Source: Paraburkholderia elongata (lineage in GTDB: Bacteria; Pseudomonadota; Gammaproteobacteria; Burkholderiales; Burkholderiaceae). Taken from it: a stretch of 64,000 nucleotides of DNA. A program made the position numbers and the translations under genes. The first letter of the stretch is position 1, and each line of letters opens with the position of its first letter. The notes beneath the pieces were generated by a model that was given only the letters and a program-made list of their open reading frames with translations, was not told where the DNA came from and made no database searches. Below are positions 52,497 through 62,144 of this stretch, one piece after another. The stretch spans positions 1 to 64,000 of the forward strand of contig NZ_WOEZ01000192.1 of NCBI RefSeq assembly GCF_013177735.1, given 5' to 3'.

Positions 52497-53294
52497 ATGC
52501 TGCAAGAAACACCGCTGCGAAGCGTCGCCGCGGGCGTGCCTGGCGAGGGCAAACGCCCGCACGCCGCACGCCCGTTTTTTTTCCTCTCCGATATTCATCT
52601 GAGCGAGGCGATCCCGCGCACGGTCGCCGCGTTCGAGCACTTCATTCGCGTCACGGCCGAGCAGGCGGATTCGGTTTTCATTCTCGGCGATCTGTTCGAG
52701 TACTGGATCGGCGACGACATGCTCGTCGAGCCATTCGTCGCGCGGATGGCAGCGTTGTTGCATACGTTGTCGGAGCGCGGCATCGCGCTCTACATCATGC
52801 ACGGCAATCGCGATTTTCTGCTTGGCAAGCGCTTCATGAAAGCGGCCGGCGCGATCTGGTTGCCCGATCCGTTCGTGATCACCGCATTCGGCACACGTGT
52901 CACCCTCGCGCATGGTGACGGCCTCTGCACCGCGGATCGCGGCTATCAATATTTCCGGCGCTTTGCGCGCAGCCGTTTCGCGCAGATGCTGTTTCTCGCG
53001 TGGCCGTTTCGCTGGCGCCAGGCGCTTGCGGAGAACATGCGTTCGAAAAGCGAGCAAGGCCGCCAACGGCCGGTTTCGCCAAAGTATGACGTGACGAAGA
53101 AAGCCGTCGCTGCGTTATTCAAGTCGTCGAAAACGGCCACGATCATTCACGGGCACACGCATCGTCCGGCGCGGCATCACGAGCCGGACGGCATGCGCTG
53201 GGTTTTGCCGGATTGGGATCTCGACCACGGCGAGCGCCGTGGCGGTTATCTGCGGATCGATGCGGAAGGGATTCGGGCGTTGCCGCTGGATTGA
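52497..53294 (+). CDS. lpxH: UDP-2,3-diacylglucosamine diphosphatase
   Basis: LpxH hydrolyses UDP-2,3-diacylglucosamine to lipid X in lipid A synthesis. The 265-residue metallophosphoesterase has all metal motifs: FLSDIHLSEA (DxH), GDLFEYWIGDD (GD), HGNRDF (GNxD), LAHGDGL and IHGHTHRPARH. The first 25 residues are an extra Arg/Pro-rich lead. It ends exactly where the convergent cysE begins its stop (53294/53295), with no spacer between the two. Confidence 0.95.
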   Translation: MLQETPLRSVAAGVPGEGKRPHAARPFFFLSDIHLSEAIPRTVAAFEHFIRVTAEQADSVFILGDLFEYWIGDDMLVEPFVARMAALLHTLSERGIALYIMHGNRDFLLGKRFMKAAGAIWLPDPFVITAFGTRVTLAHGDGLCTADRGYQYFRRFARSRFAQMLFLAWPFRWRQALAENMRSKSEQGRQRPVSPKYDVTKKAVAALFKSSKTATIIHGHTHRPARHHEPDGMRWVLPDWDLDHGERRGGYLRIDAEGIRALPLD

Positions 53295-54131
53295 TTAGCG
53301 CTCCGCCACCACCCCTTCCACCTTTCCTGAAATCGCGGCCGACAGGCGCCGCAAATCGAGCAGCGCCGCATCGGCGCCTTGCAGCCCTTCCAGACTTGTT
53401 CCCAGCCGCTCCAGCGCGTCGACGATTTCGTCGATGCGCTTCGATTGCGTGGCGGCGTGATCGATCAGGCCGTGAATCGCCAGCGAGACCGGATCGTCCG
53501 CATTCGGTGTGATGCCGTATGCGCAGAATGCGTTGCTTTCGGAAGCGCGTCTGGCGTCGCGCGCGGCGCCGTCGGACTCCGCATTGGACGCAGCGGCTGA
53601 AGTCACGGCAGCCGCCGCCGGGACAATGATCCGCGCCGGATTTCCCACCGCCGTGCCGCGTGCCGGCACCGGCTTCGTGACCACGGCATTCGAGCCGATC
53701 TTCGCGTCCGCGCCAATCGTAAAGCCGCCGAGCACCTTCGCCCCCGCCCCGACGATCACGCCGCGCTCGAGCGTCGGATGGCGCTTCGCACCGCGCGTGA
53801 GCGACGTGCCGCCGAGCGTCACGCCCTGGTAAATCGTGCAGTCGTCGCCGATTTGCGCCGTCTCGCCAATCACGACGCCCATGCCGTGATCGATGAACAC
53901 GCGGCGGCCCAGCGTCGCGCCTGGATGGATTTCGATGCCGGTCATGAAACGCGCCATCTGCGAGATGAAACGCGCGAGCCAGCGGCGTTTAGCCCGCCAG
54001 CATGCGTGCGCGAGCCGGTGCAGCACGAGCGCGTGCAGACCCGGGTAACACGTAAGGACTTCCCAGGCGCTGCGGGCGGCGGGATCGCGCTCGCGGATCG
54101 TGGCAATGTCTTCGCGAAGTCTCGTGAACAT
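53295..54131 (-). CDS. cysE: Serine O-acetyltransferase
   Basis: CysE acetylates serine for cysteine synthesis. The 278-residue protein starts directly in the short alpha domain (MFTRLREDIATIRERDPAAR) and has the hexapeptide left-handed helix with DHGMGVVIGETAQIGDDCTIYQGVTLGG and GVIVGAGAKVLGGFTIG. The N-terminal domain is the short B. subtilis type. After the helix there is a C-terminal extension of about 100 residues, partly Ala/Ser-rich, partly helical (HGLIDHAATQSKRIDEIVDALERLGT), absent from minimal enzymes. ATG at 54131; the frame upstream lacks similarity. Confidence 0.93.
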   Translation of the reverse strand: MFTRLREDIATIRERDPAARSAWEVLTCYPGLHALVLHRLAHACWRAKRRWLARFISQMARFMTGIEIHPGATLGRRVFIDHGMGVVIGETAQIGDDCTIYQGVTLGGTSLTRGAKRHPTLERGVIVGAGAKVLGGFTIGADAKIGSNAVVTKPVPARGTAVGNPARIIVPAAAAVTSAAASNAESDGAARDARRASESNAFCAYGITPNADDPVSLAIHGLIDHAATQSKRIDEIVDALERLGTSLEGLQGADAALLDLRRLSAAISGKVEGVVAER

Positions 54132-54367
54132 GGCAGGGACTGTGTCGTGGGGGAAAAGACCGCGTGCGCGAAACACCACGCACGGCGGATGCTTGCCGCA
54201 TAGCAGATCGGCAGCTTTGCTTAGAACGTTTCGAGCGATTGTAGGACGACTGCGCGAAATCTGCCGGAAGCCCACGCTAGCGGCAAGGTCGTCGGTGGCG
54301 GGGCGATTGGGGCGCCGGAGGGTTGAAGCTTGGGGGGCCACTCGGCCGCCGTTAAGGCCCGCGCCCC

Positions 54368-55255
54368 TTAAGAAGCGTCGTCGCCCGGCGGTTTGGTCTT
54401 CAGCAGAATATGCTTGGCGATGCCGCGCACGATATTCACTTCCTCTCGCTCCAGCCCGGAACGCGCGAACAGGCGCCGCAAACGCGACATCAGCTTTTTC
54501 GGATTGGCCGGATCGAGAAACTCGAGCGCCACCAGCGCACTTTCCAGATGCGCATACATGCTTTCGATTTCGTCGCTCGCCGCCCGAGCGCCAACCGGCT
54601 CGCCCTGCCCTGCGGACGCTTGAGCCGCAGCAGGTGCTACGGGCGTTGCCTCTCCATCTGACAAATAGGCCGTGCGCAATTCATACGCCAACACCTGCAC
54701 AGCCTGCGCAAGATTGAGCGAGCTGTAGGCCGGATTGGCCGGAATATGCGCAAGCGCGCTACAACGCTCGACGTCCTCATTCGACAAACCCGTGCGCTCA
54801 TTGCCGAACACCAGCGCGATCTCGCCATGCATCGCCTGTTCATGCGCGGCACCGGCCGCGGCACGCGGCGTCCATTGCGGCGGCCCGTATTCGCGCAGCC
54901 GTGCGGTCAGCGCGATCGACCAATGCACGCCGCTCAATGCGTCGGCAAGCGTCGGCACAACGTGCGCAGATGCCAGCACGTCGTCGGCGCCGCTCGCCAT
55001 GGCGATGGCTTCCGGATCGCTTTGCACGTGCGGCACGCGTGGCGACACCAGCACGAGGCGCGAGAAACCCATGGTTTTCAGCGCGCGCGCCGCGGCGCCG
55101 ACGTTGCCGGGATGGCTGGGCTCGACGAGCACGAAGCGCGTCGACGTAAAACCGCCGCGCAGGTCCGCCACGGCGGGATCGGAAGAATGGTGGGTGTGGT
55201 CCACGATGAAACTCGGCAAGCTAAAGAACGCGTATGGTAGCGCCAACCCACGCAT
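54368..55255 (-). CDS. trmJ: tRNA (cytidine/uridine-2'-O-)-methyltransferase TrmJ
   Basis: TrmJ methylates the ribose at position 32 of tRNAs. The 295-residue SPOUT enzyme has FVLVEPSHPGNVGAAARALK near residue 40, LVFGNERTGLSNEDVERC near 145 and IPANPAYSSLNLAQAVQVLA, with an acidic/basic C-terminal domain (SRLRRLFARSGLEREEVNIVRGI). The start is uncertain: ATG at 55255 (MRGLALPY) lacks a good ribosome site, and a GTG nearer VDHTHHS is possible. It is divergent from suhB, the same arrangement as in E. coli. Confidence 0.9.
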   Translation of the reverse strand: MRGLALPYAFFSLPSFIVDHTHHSSDPAVADLRGGFTSTRFVLVEPSHPGNVGAAARALKTMGFSRLVLVSPRVPHVQSDPEAIAMASGADDVLASAHVVPTLADALSGVHWSIALTARLREYGPPQWTPRAAAGAAHEQAMHGEIALVFGNERTGLSNEDVERCSALAHIPANPAYSSLNLAQAVQVLAYELRTAYLSDGEATPVAPAAAQASAGQGEPVGARAASDEIESMYAHLESALVALEFLDPANPKKLMSRLRRLFARSGLEREEVNIVRGIAKHILLKTKPPGDDAS

Positions 55256-55579
55256 CGGCGCCGAATTGCGCGCGAACTGCGCGTGAGTTGCGCCTGACAA
55301 CCGCACAAAACCCGCGCCAATCGGCTGTCCTCCAGCGCGCCGCACAGCAACCGCTGCCGCGGCGCCCAGACTCAGGTAAAATACCGATATTCGCGCCCGG
55401 CTTTGCACGGGCGCTTCGTTCTTATTCAATTCGTCTCCGTCGGCGGAATGCGCACCGGTCCTTTATCGGACGTGCGTTCCGTGCTGTTTCCGCGCCCCTT
55501 GATGGCGCTCAATTAGCGCTCATCCCGCGCTCATTTACCGGTAAGCAGCCGTGCTGCCCCGGCACAAGGATCCAGTCTC
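55256..55579. other. Divergent promoter region of trmJ and suhB
   Basis: About 324 bases (if trmJ starts at 55255). AAAATACCG near 55377 is AT-rich and could be part of the suhB promoter; the exact elements are not clear. No gene, terminator or repeat was seen. Confidence 0.4.
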
Positions 55580-56383
55580 ATGCATCCCATGCTCAATATC
55601 GCTGTGAAGGCCGCGCGCCGCGCAGCCCAGATCATCAACCGCGCGTCGCTCGACCTCGATCTCATCCAGGTCAGCAAGAAACAGCACAACGATTTCGTCA
55701 CGGAGATCGACAAAGCGTCTGAAGCGGCGATCATCGATACGCTCAAGACAGCCTACCCCGATCACGCCATCCTCGCTGAAGAATCCGGCAAGTCGGACAA
55801 CGAGTCCGAATATCAGTGGATCATCGATCCGCTCGACGGCACCACCAATTTCATCCACGGTTTCCCGTATTACTGCGTGTCGATCGCGCTCGCCCACAAG
55901 GGCATCGTGACGCAGTCCGTGGTCTACGATCCGACCCGCAATGACCTGTTCACCGCTTCGCGCGGCCGCGGCGCGTTCCTGAACGACCGCCGCATCCGTG
56001 TCGCCAAGCGCGACCGCCTCGCTGACGGCCTGATCGGCACCGGTTTCCCGTTCCGCGAAAAGGACAGTCTCGAAGCGTACGGCCGCCAGTTCGCAGAAAT
56101 GACCGAAGCCTGCGCCGGCCTGCGCCGTCCGGGCGCCGCCGCGCTCGATCTGGCCAACGTCGCCGCGGGCCGTATGGACGGCTTCTTCGAGCAAGGCCTG
56201 AGCCCGTGGGACGTCGCCGCAGGCAGCCTGCTGATCACGGAAGCCGGCGGTCTGGTCGGCAATTACACGGGCGACTCGGATTTCCTGCACGTCGGCGAAA
56301 TTGTCGCGGGCAATCCGAAGGTCTACGCGCAGATGATCCCGATCCTGTCGCGCTTCAGCCGCACGCGCCAGCAATCGGCTTAA
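55580..56383 (+). CDS. suhB: Inositol-1-monophosphatase SuhB
   Basis: SuhB hydrolyses inositol monophosphate and, in E. coli, also serves in rRNA transcription complexes. The 267-residue protein has the metal-binding EIDKASEAAIIDTLK, AEESG, and WIIDPLDGTTNFIHGFPYYCVS near 80, with the second motif GLSPWDVAAGSLLITEAGG near 210. Length is typical. A C(UUCG)G-loop terminator follows at 56462-56483. Confidence 0.96.
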   Translation: MHPMLNIAVKAARRAAQIINRASLDLDLIQVSKKQHNDFVTEIDKASEAAIIDTLKTAYPDHAILAEESGKSDNESEYQWIIDPLDGTTNFIHGFPYYCVSIALAHKGIVTQSVVYDPTRNDLFTASRGRGAFLNDRRIRVAKRDRLADGLIGTGFPFREKDSLEAYGRQFAEMTEACAGLRRPGAAALDLANVAAGRMDGFFEQGLSPWDVAAGSLLITEAGGLVGNYTGDSDFLHVGEIVAGNPKVYAQMIPILSRFSRTRQQSA

Positions 56384-56461
56384 GGTCTCCGGCGTCCGGC
56401 TTCAGGTCCGGAGCCTAAGCCCGGTATCTGGCCGGCTCTGCGCAGGCATCGGCAATATGAA

Positions 56462-56483
56462 AAGCGGCTTCGGCCGCTTTTTC
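56462..56483 (+). terminator. Rho-independent terminator of suhB
   Basis: An 8-bp stem AAAGCGGC / GCCGCTTT closed by the very stable TTCG tetraloop runs into TTTTT. It separates suhB from lplT copy 2. Confidence 0.9.
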
Positions 56484-56624
56484 GTTGGCGCGCCTGCATC
56501 CGGCAGGCGTTCGTGCTACAAAGCGGGAGGCCGCGCCGGCACGCTCGATCGCCGGCTGCGTTTCGCGCGTTTCTCGCAACGCCCTGCTTCGCGCCAGATT
56601 TCCGCGCAGCTTCCGATCCGCTCC

Positions 56625-57923
56625 ATGAAAAAAGGCTTCTACACAATCATCGCGGCGCAGTTCGTTTCGTCGCTCGCGGACAATGCTCTGCTGATCGCCG
56701 CCATCGCCTTGCTATCGGTGATCCGCTCGGCCGCCTGGGTCACGCCGCTGCTGCAGATTTTCTTCACGATCTCCTACGTGTTGCTCGCCCCCTTCGTCGG
56801 CGCGTTCGCCGACGCGATGCAAAAGCGGCACGTCATGTTCGTCTCCAACGCGTTAAAGGCAAGCGGCTGCCTGATGATGATTGCCGGCGTTCATCCGATG
56901 ATCGCGTACGGCGTGGTCGGCTTTGGCGCAGCCGCGTATTCACCGGCCAAATACGGCATTCTCACCGAGCTCCTGCCCGCGGAAACACTCGTCAAGGCGA
57001 ACGCGTGGCTCGAATCGGCCACCGTCCTGTCGACCATTGTCGGCACGATGGTCGGCGGCGCTCTGATCAGCACCCTCGCCGATAAATTCGTCGCGCATGC
57101 GCATCTGCCGCTGATCCGCTCCTCCGCCGATCTGGCCATGTTCGCGGTGATGCTCGTGTATGCCATCGCAGCGGTGATCAACATCTTCATTCCCGACACC
57201 GGCGCGCGCTATCCGAACCGTTTGACCGAGCCGAAGAAACTGGTCGGCGACTTCTATCATTGCTTCAACGTGCTGTGGGCCGACAAGCTCGCGCAGATCG
57301 CGCTGTGGGTCACGACACTGATGTGGGGTGGCGCGGTCACGCTGCAATTGCTGGTGCTCAAATGGGCGAACGTGAACCTCGGTTTGTCGCTGTCGAAGGC
57401 CGCCGTGATGCAAGGCGTCACGGGTCTGGGCATCGCCGTCGGTGCGGCTGCCGCGGCCGCGCTGATTCCGTTGCGCAATTCGCTACGCGTGCTGCCGATC
57501 GGCATCCTCACCGGCGCGGTCGCGATCGCGGTGGCGTTCTACAACAAGGATCTGTTTCCAGCAGGCGCCGGCATTCGTATCGGCTCGTATGTCCTGCCGA
57601 TCTATATCCTGCTCGCCTATCCTTTGATGATTCTGCTCGGCGCGCTGTCCGGCTTTTTTATCGTGCCGATGAACGCGATACTCCAGCATCGCGGCGCGAC
57701 GCTGCTCTCCGCGGGCCATTCGATCGCGGTACAGAATTTCAACCAGAATCTGGCCGTGCTGCTGATGCTCGGCGCCTACGCACTGCTGCTCATCGCAAAG
57801 ATGCCGGCGCAATGGATCATCGTGGTGTTCGGCAGCTTCGTCACGTTCATGATGTGGCTCGCAAAACGGCGCAGTGCCGTGAATGAGCGCACGGTGGATA
57901 TGCGGGCGCTGGTGGAAGAGTAA
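56625..57923 (+). CDS. lplT: Lysophospholipid transporter LplT (copy 2)
   Basis: A second LplT-family protein of 432 residues beginning MKKGFYTIIAAQFVSSLADN, with AYSPAKYGILTELLPAETLVK and GFFIVPMNAILQHRGATLLSAGHSIAVQNF conserved relative to copy 1 at 8664-9971. Similarity spans the full length. It lacks an obvious partner gene; suhB upstream is closed by a terminator and mutS follows 146 bases later. ATG at 56625 is chosen because it gives the family N-terminus; the upstream frame is not conserved. Different lysolipid preference is possible but unproven. Confidence 0.9.
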   Translation: MKKGFYTIIAAQFVSSLADNALLIAAIALLSVIRSAAWVTPLLQIFFTISYVLLAPFVGAFADAMQKRHVMFVSNALKASGCLMMIAGVHPMIAYGVVGFGAAAYSPAKYGILTELLPAETLVKANAWLESATVLSTIVGTMVGGALISTLADKFVAHAHLPLIRSSADLAMFAVMLVYAIAAVINIFIPDTGARYPNRLTEPKKLVGDFYHCFNVLWADKLAQIALWVTTLMWGGAVTLQLLVLKWANVNLGLSLSKAAVMQGVTGLGIAVGAAAAAALIPLRNSLRVLPIGILTGAVAIAVAFYNKDLFPAGAGIRIGSYVLPIYILLAYPLMILLGALSGFFIVPMNAILQHRGATLLSAGHSIAVQNFNQNLAVLLMLGAYALLLIAKMPAQWIIVVFGSFVTFMMWLAKRRSAVNERTVDMRALVEE

Positions 57924-58069
57924 TGGCACGGCGAGCGTCGCCCGGCTCGCGCGAGAATCCGCATTGCTGCCTGAGCTGCGTTGCGGATTAGCCGTCCGGC
58001 CAGGGTCCGCTCGCCGCGTCGGCAGGTTAAACTCACGCCCTGAACAGCTAACGCAAGAAGACACCAAGG

Positions 58070-60757
58070 ATGGGCATTCAAACCGCAGCGGCCAATGACG
58101 TCGCACAACACACGCCGATGATGCAGCAGTACCTCCGCATCAAGGCGGATCATCCGGGCACGCTAGTGTTCTATCGGATGGGTGACTTCTACGAGCTCTT
58201 TTTCGAAGATGCGGAAAAGGCTGCGCGTCTGCTCGATTTAACACTTACGCAGCGCGGCGCGTCGGCGGGCAATCCGATCAAGATGGCGGGCGTGCCGCAT
58301 CACGCGGTCGAGCAGTATCTGGCCAAACTGGTGAAGCTCGGCGAATCCGTCGCGATTTGCGAGCAGATTGGCGATCCGGCTACATCGAAAGGGCCCGTCG
58401 AGCGCAAGGTCGTGCGCGTGGTCACGCCGGGCACGCTGACGGACGCAGCACTCCTGTCCGACAAGAGCGACGTCTACCTGATGGCGCTGTGCGTCGCGCA
58501 TAACCGCCGTGGCGTCGCAACGAGCGTCGGGCTCGCGTGGCTGAATCTGGCGAGCGGCGCATTGCGCCTCGCCGAAGTTGCGCCCGACCAGGTGGCCGCT
58601 GCGCTCGAACGGATTCGTCCCGCGGAAATTCTCGTGGCCGATACACTGGCCGACTCCGCGAGCTGGACGCCGCCCGTCAACGCCGGCGCCCTCACCCGCG
58701 TGCCGGTCTGGCACTTCGACATCACTTCGGGCACGCAGCGTCTGTGCGATCAACTGGAAGTGGCCGGCCTCGACGGCTTCGGCGCGCATTCGCTGACAGC
58801 CGCATGCGGCGCGGCGGGTGCACTGCTGCTGTATGCGGCAGCCACGCAAGGCCAGCAATTGCGTCACGTACGCAGCCTGAAGGTCGAGTACGAGTCTGAA
58901 TATATCGGGCTCGACCCCGCTACGCGCCGCAATCTCGAACTCACGGAAACGCTGCGCGGCACCGAATCACCCACGCTGTGTTCACTGCTCGACACCTGCT
59001 GCACGACGATGGGCAGCCGCCTGCTGCGTCACTGGCTGCACCATCCGCCGCGCGAAGCCGCCGTGGCGCAAGCACGTCAGCAGGCCATCGGCGCATTGCT
59101 CGACGCGCCGCCGGGCGCGAGCGTCGAAACGCTCCGCGGCGCGTTGCGGCAGATCTCCGACATCGAGCGGATTACCGGGCGTCTCGCGCTGCTGTCCGCG
59201 CGACCCCGCGATCTGTCGAGCCTGCGCGATACGTTCATCGCCTTGCCCGAGCTGCGCACGCAACTCGCGGCCGTTTCGTCCAATGCGGATTCGCTGGCGC
59301 GTATCGATGCGTCGCTGGAACCACCGCAAGCGTGCGTCGAACTGCTCCAGCGCGCGGTCGCGCAAGAGCCATCCGCCATGGTGCGCGACGGCGGCGTGAT
59401 CGCCCGCGGTTACGATGCGGAACTCGATGAGTTACGAGATATTTCGGAGAACTGCGGGCAGTTCCTGATCGACCTCGAAACGCGCGAACGGGCGCGCACC
59501 GGCATCGGCAATCTGCGCGTCGAATATAACAAGGTGCACGGCTTCTATATCGAAGTCACGCGCGGCCAGACCGACAAGGTGCCGGACGATTACCGCCGCC
59601 GTCAGACGCTGAAAAACGCCGAGCGTTACATCACGCCGGAACTGAAAACGTTCGAAGACAAGGCGCTGTCCGCGCAGGAACGCGCGCTGGCTCGCGAACG
59701 CTCGCTCTACGACGCGCTGCTGCAAGCGCTGCTGCCTTTTATCCCGGACTGCCAGCGGGTCGCCTCAGCACTCGCCGAACTCGATCTGCTGGCTGCCTTC
59801 GCCGAACGCGCCCGCGCACTCGATTGGGTCGCGCCGACGTTTTCGCCGGATACCGGCATCGAAATCGAACAGGGCCGGCATCCGGTTGTCGAGGCGCAGG
59901 TCGAGCAGTTCATCGCTAACGACTGCACGCTCACGCCGGAGCGCAAACTGCTGCTGATCACCGGCCCGAACATGGGCGGTAAGTCGACCTTCATGCGGCA
60001 GACCGCGCTGATCGCCCTGCTGGCGTACGTCGGCAGCTATGTGCCAGCACGGCGCGCGGCATTCGGTCCGATCGATCGCATCTTCACGCGAATCGGCGCG
60101 GCGGACGATCTGGCCGGCGGCCGTTCCACCTTCATGGTGGAGATGACGGAAGCGGCGGCGATCCTGAACGACGCGACACCGCAAAGTCTCGTGCTGATGG
60201 ACGAGATCGGGCGCGGCACCTCGACGTTCGACGGCTTGGCGTTAGCGTGGGCCATCGCGCGGCACCTGCTCTCGCACAACGGCTGTCATACGCTGTTCGC
60301 CACGCACTATTTCGAATTGACGCAATTGCCCGCCGAGTTTCCACACGCGGCCAATGTGCATCTGTCGGCAGTCGAGCACGGGCACGGCATCGTGTTCCTG
60401 CATGCGGTCAGCGAAGGCCCTGCGAATCAGAGCTACGGTTTGCAGGTCGCGCAACTGGCCGGTGTGCCGAACGCAGTGATTCGCGCGGCCCGCAAGCATC
60501 TTGCCCATCTCGAACAGCAATCGGCGGCGCAACCCGCACCGCAACTCGATCTGTTCGCGGCACCCATGCCCATGCTGGTCGAAGACGCCGACGATGAACG
60601 CGACGCCAAGCCGGAATCAGCGGCAGCATCGCCAGCCATGCAGGCGCTCGTCGAGCGTCTGCGCGCAATCGATCCGAACGATCTGCGGCCGCGCGAAGCG
60701 CTCGATCTGCTGTACGAACTGCACGAGCTGGCCGCCGCGCCAGATGCAGATCATTGA
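58070..60757 (+). CDS. mutS: DNA mismatch repair protein MutS
   Basis: MutS recognises mispaired bases and recruits MutL. The 895-residue protein has the mismatch-contacting motif RMGDFYELFFEDA near residue 42, the ATPase with LLITGPNMGGKSTFMRQTAL near 635 and DEIGRGTSTFDGLALAWA near 715, and a C-terminal tail with DLFAAPMP after the helix. Length is slightly above E. coli MutS. ATG at 58070 is preceded by AAGGA. The next gene overlaps its last 14 bases. Confidence 0.97.
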   Translation: MGIQTAAANDVAQHTPMMQQYLRIKADHPGTLVFYRMGDFYELFFEDAEKAARLLDLTLTQRGASAGNPIKMAGVPHHAVEQYLAKLVKLGESVAICEQIGDPATSKGPVERKVVRVVTPGTLTDAALLSDKSDVYLMALCVAHNRRGVATSVGLAWLNLASGALRLAEVAPDQVAAALERIRPAEILVADTLADSASWTPPVNAGALTRVPVWHFDITSGTQRLCDQLEVAGLDGFGAHSLTAACGAAGALLLYAAATQGQQLRHVRSLKVEYESEYIGLDPATRRNLELTETLRGTESPTLCSLLDTCCTTMGSRLLRHWLHHPPREAAVAQARQQAIGALLDAPPGASVETLRGALRQISDIERITGRLALLSARPRDLSSLRDTFIALPELRTQLAAVSSNADSLARIDASLEPPQACVELLQRAVAQEPSAMVRDGGVIARGYDAELDELRDISENCGQFLIDLETRERARTGIGNLRVEYNKVHGFYIEVTRGQTDKVPDDYRRRQTLKNAERYITPELKTFEDKALSAQERALARERSLYDALLQALLPFIPDCQRVASALAELDLLAAFAERARALDWVAPTFSPDTGIEIEQGRHPVVEAQVEQFIANDCTLTPERKLLLITGPNMGGKSTFMRQTALIALLAYVGSYVPARRAAFGPIDRIFTRIGAADDLAGGRSTFMVEMTEAAAILNDATPQSLVLMDEIGRGTSTFDGLALAWAIARHLLSHNGCHTLFATHYFELTQLPAEFPHAANVHLSAVEHGHGIVFLHAVSEGPANQSYGLQVAQLAGVPNAVIRAARKHLAHLEQQSAAQPAPQLDLFAAPMPMLVEDADDERDAKPESAAASPAMQALVERLRAIDPNDLRPREALDLLYELHELAAAPDADH

Positions 60758-62144
60758 CGCACACAGGCCCTTGCAGCGTCCGCGCAAACTTTGCGCGACG
60801 CTGACCGTTGCCCTCACGCTCACGGGCGGGCCTGCGTCACTTGTGTCGGTCGTGTCGCCGCTTGTGTCACTTGTGGGGCTCGTGGCGTTTGCTCCGCTCG
60901 CGCATGCCGAAGCGCCGCGCTATGCCTTCGCGGTCATCGCCAACGCGATGCAAAGCCCCGCCGACGAAGCACCCACGCAACGCCTGATCGATGCGATCAG
61001 CCGCGACCGCGCGGTATCGTTCATCGTCTACGACGGCAATCTGAAGGGCGCGAAAGAAGCCTGCCGCGATGCGTTATACGAACGGCGTCACGCGCTGCTC
61101 GAAACGTCGCGGCCCGCCCTCTTCTTCATTCCGGGTCAGCACGATTGGGCCGACTGCGGCACGGCTGAGGCCGGCGGCTTCGACCCGGTCGAGCGGCTCG
61201 ATCAACTACGCCAGACCCTGTTCACCGACTCCACGTCGATGGGTCAAAACCCGATCGCATTGACGCGCGAAAGCGAAGTGTCACGCTTTCGTCCGTTCCG
61301 GGAGAACGTGCGCTGGCAGGTCGGCGATACCGTGTTTGTCGGCCTGAACGCGCCGGGTCCGAACAATCACTACCTGACTGCGGGCGGTCGCAACGGCGAG
61401 TTCGAAGATCGCGTGATCGCCAATGCATTCTGGCTCGAGCACGCCGCCGAATACGCGAAACGCCGCGACGCGCGCGCGATTGTCGTGTTCATTCAGGGGG
61501 ACCCCGAACCGGAGCGTTACGAACGGCCCGATCGTTTTGCGTGGCTGCGCTTTGCTCGCAATACGCGCCGCGACGGTTTTCTGGAATTCAAACGCAGCCT
61601 TGTCAAACTCGCGCAGATTTTCCGCGGACCCGTCCTGGTGATTCATTGCGACGATGAACGCGCGAGTGCCGGCTTCGTGATCGATCAGCCGCTACGCAAT
61701 GACAAGGGGATGCTGGTGACGAATCTCACACGTATCGCGTTTGCGCCGCATGATCGTCTTAACCAGTGGATTCAGATTGAAGCGGATCTCGGCAGGAAAC
61801 CGCCGTTCCGCGTGAGTGTGCGCGACGTGCCGAGGCAAATGCCAATGCCCACGACACCGCCCGTGCAGCAGCGCGAAGAGCCGTCAGCTTCAATGCCGGC
61901 CGTGCCTGCGTTAGGCCCCGCTTCCGAGTTGCCGCCGTTGTTGCAAACGCCCGGGCAGCCACAACCGCTCCAGCAGCAACCCGACTCCCAGCAGCACAGA
62001 CCAGCGGACGACGGCAGCGGCGAGTATGGGCCCGCCATGTCCGCTCCGCCCGCCTCGGCCCCCCCGGTCGTTTCGCCGCGCGCGCCGGGTGCACCTTCAA
62101 GCGCTCCCGGCACGCCCGCAAGCTCAGTGCAGCGTGGGCCCTGA
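60744..62144 (+). CDS. Secreted degenerate metallophosphoesterase-like protein
   Basis: The 466-residue protein has a long N-terminal hydrophobic signal (LVSVVSPLVSLVGLVAFAPLAHA) and a body arranged like calcineurin-type phosphoesterases, but the metal ligands are mostly altered: AVIANAMQ where DxH is expected, FIVYDGNLKG in place of a GD motif, PGQHDWADC for GNHD, and IHCDDERA for GHxH. About 100 C-terminal residues are Pro/Gln/Ala/Ser-rich, probably disordered. The start ATG at 60744 overlaps mutS by 14 bases. A role is not known; similar proteins occur in Burkholderia as hypothetical proteins. It also overlaps the convergent slyD stop by 21 bases. Confidence 0.82.
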   Translation: MQIIDAHRPLQRPRKLCATLTVALTLTGGPASLVSVVSPLVSLVGLVAFAPLAHAEAPRYAFAVIANAMQSPADEAPTQRLIDAISRDRAVSFIVYDGNLKGAKEACRDALYERRHALLETSRPALFFIPGQHDWADCGTAEAGGFDPVERLDQLRQTLFTDSTSMGQNPIALTRESEVSRFRPFRENVRWQVGDTVFVGLNAPGPNNHYLTAGGRNGEFEDRVIANAFWLEHAAEYAKRRDARAIVVFIQGDPEPERYERPDRFAWLRFARNTRRDGFLEFKRSLVKLAQIFRGPVLVIHCDDERASAGFVIDQPLRNDKGMLVTNLTRIAFAPHDRLNQWIQIEADLGRKPPFRVSVRDVPRQMPMPTTPPVQQREEPSASMPAVPALGPASELPPLLQTPGQPQPLQQQPDSQQHRPADDGSGEYGPAMSAPPASAPPVVSPRAPGAPSSAPGTPASSVQRGP

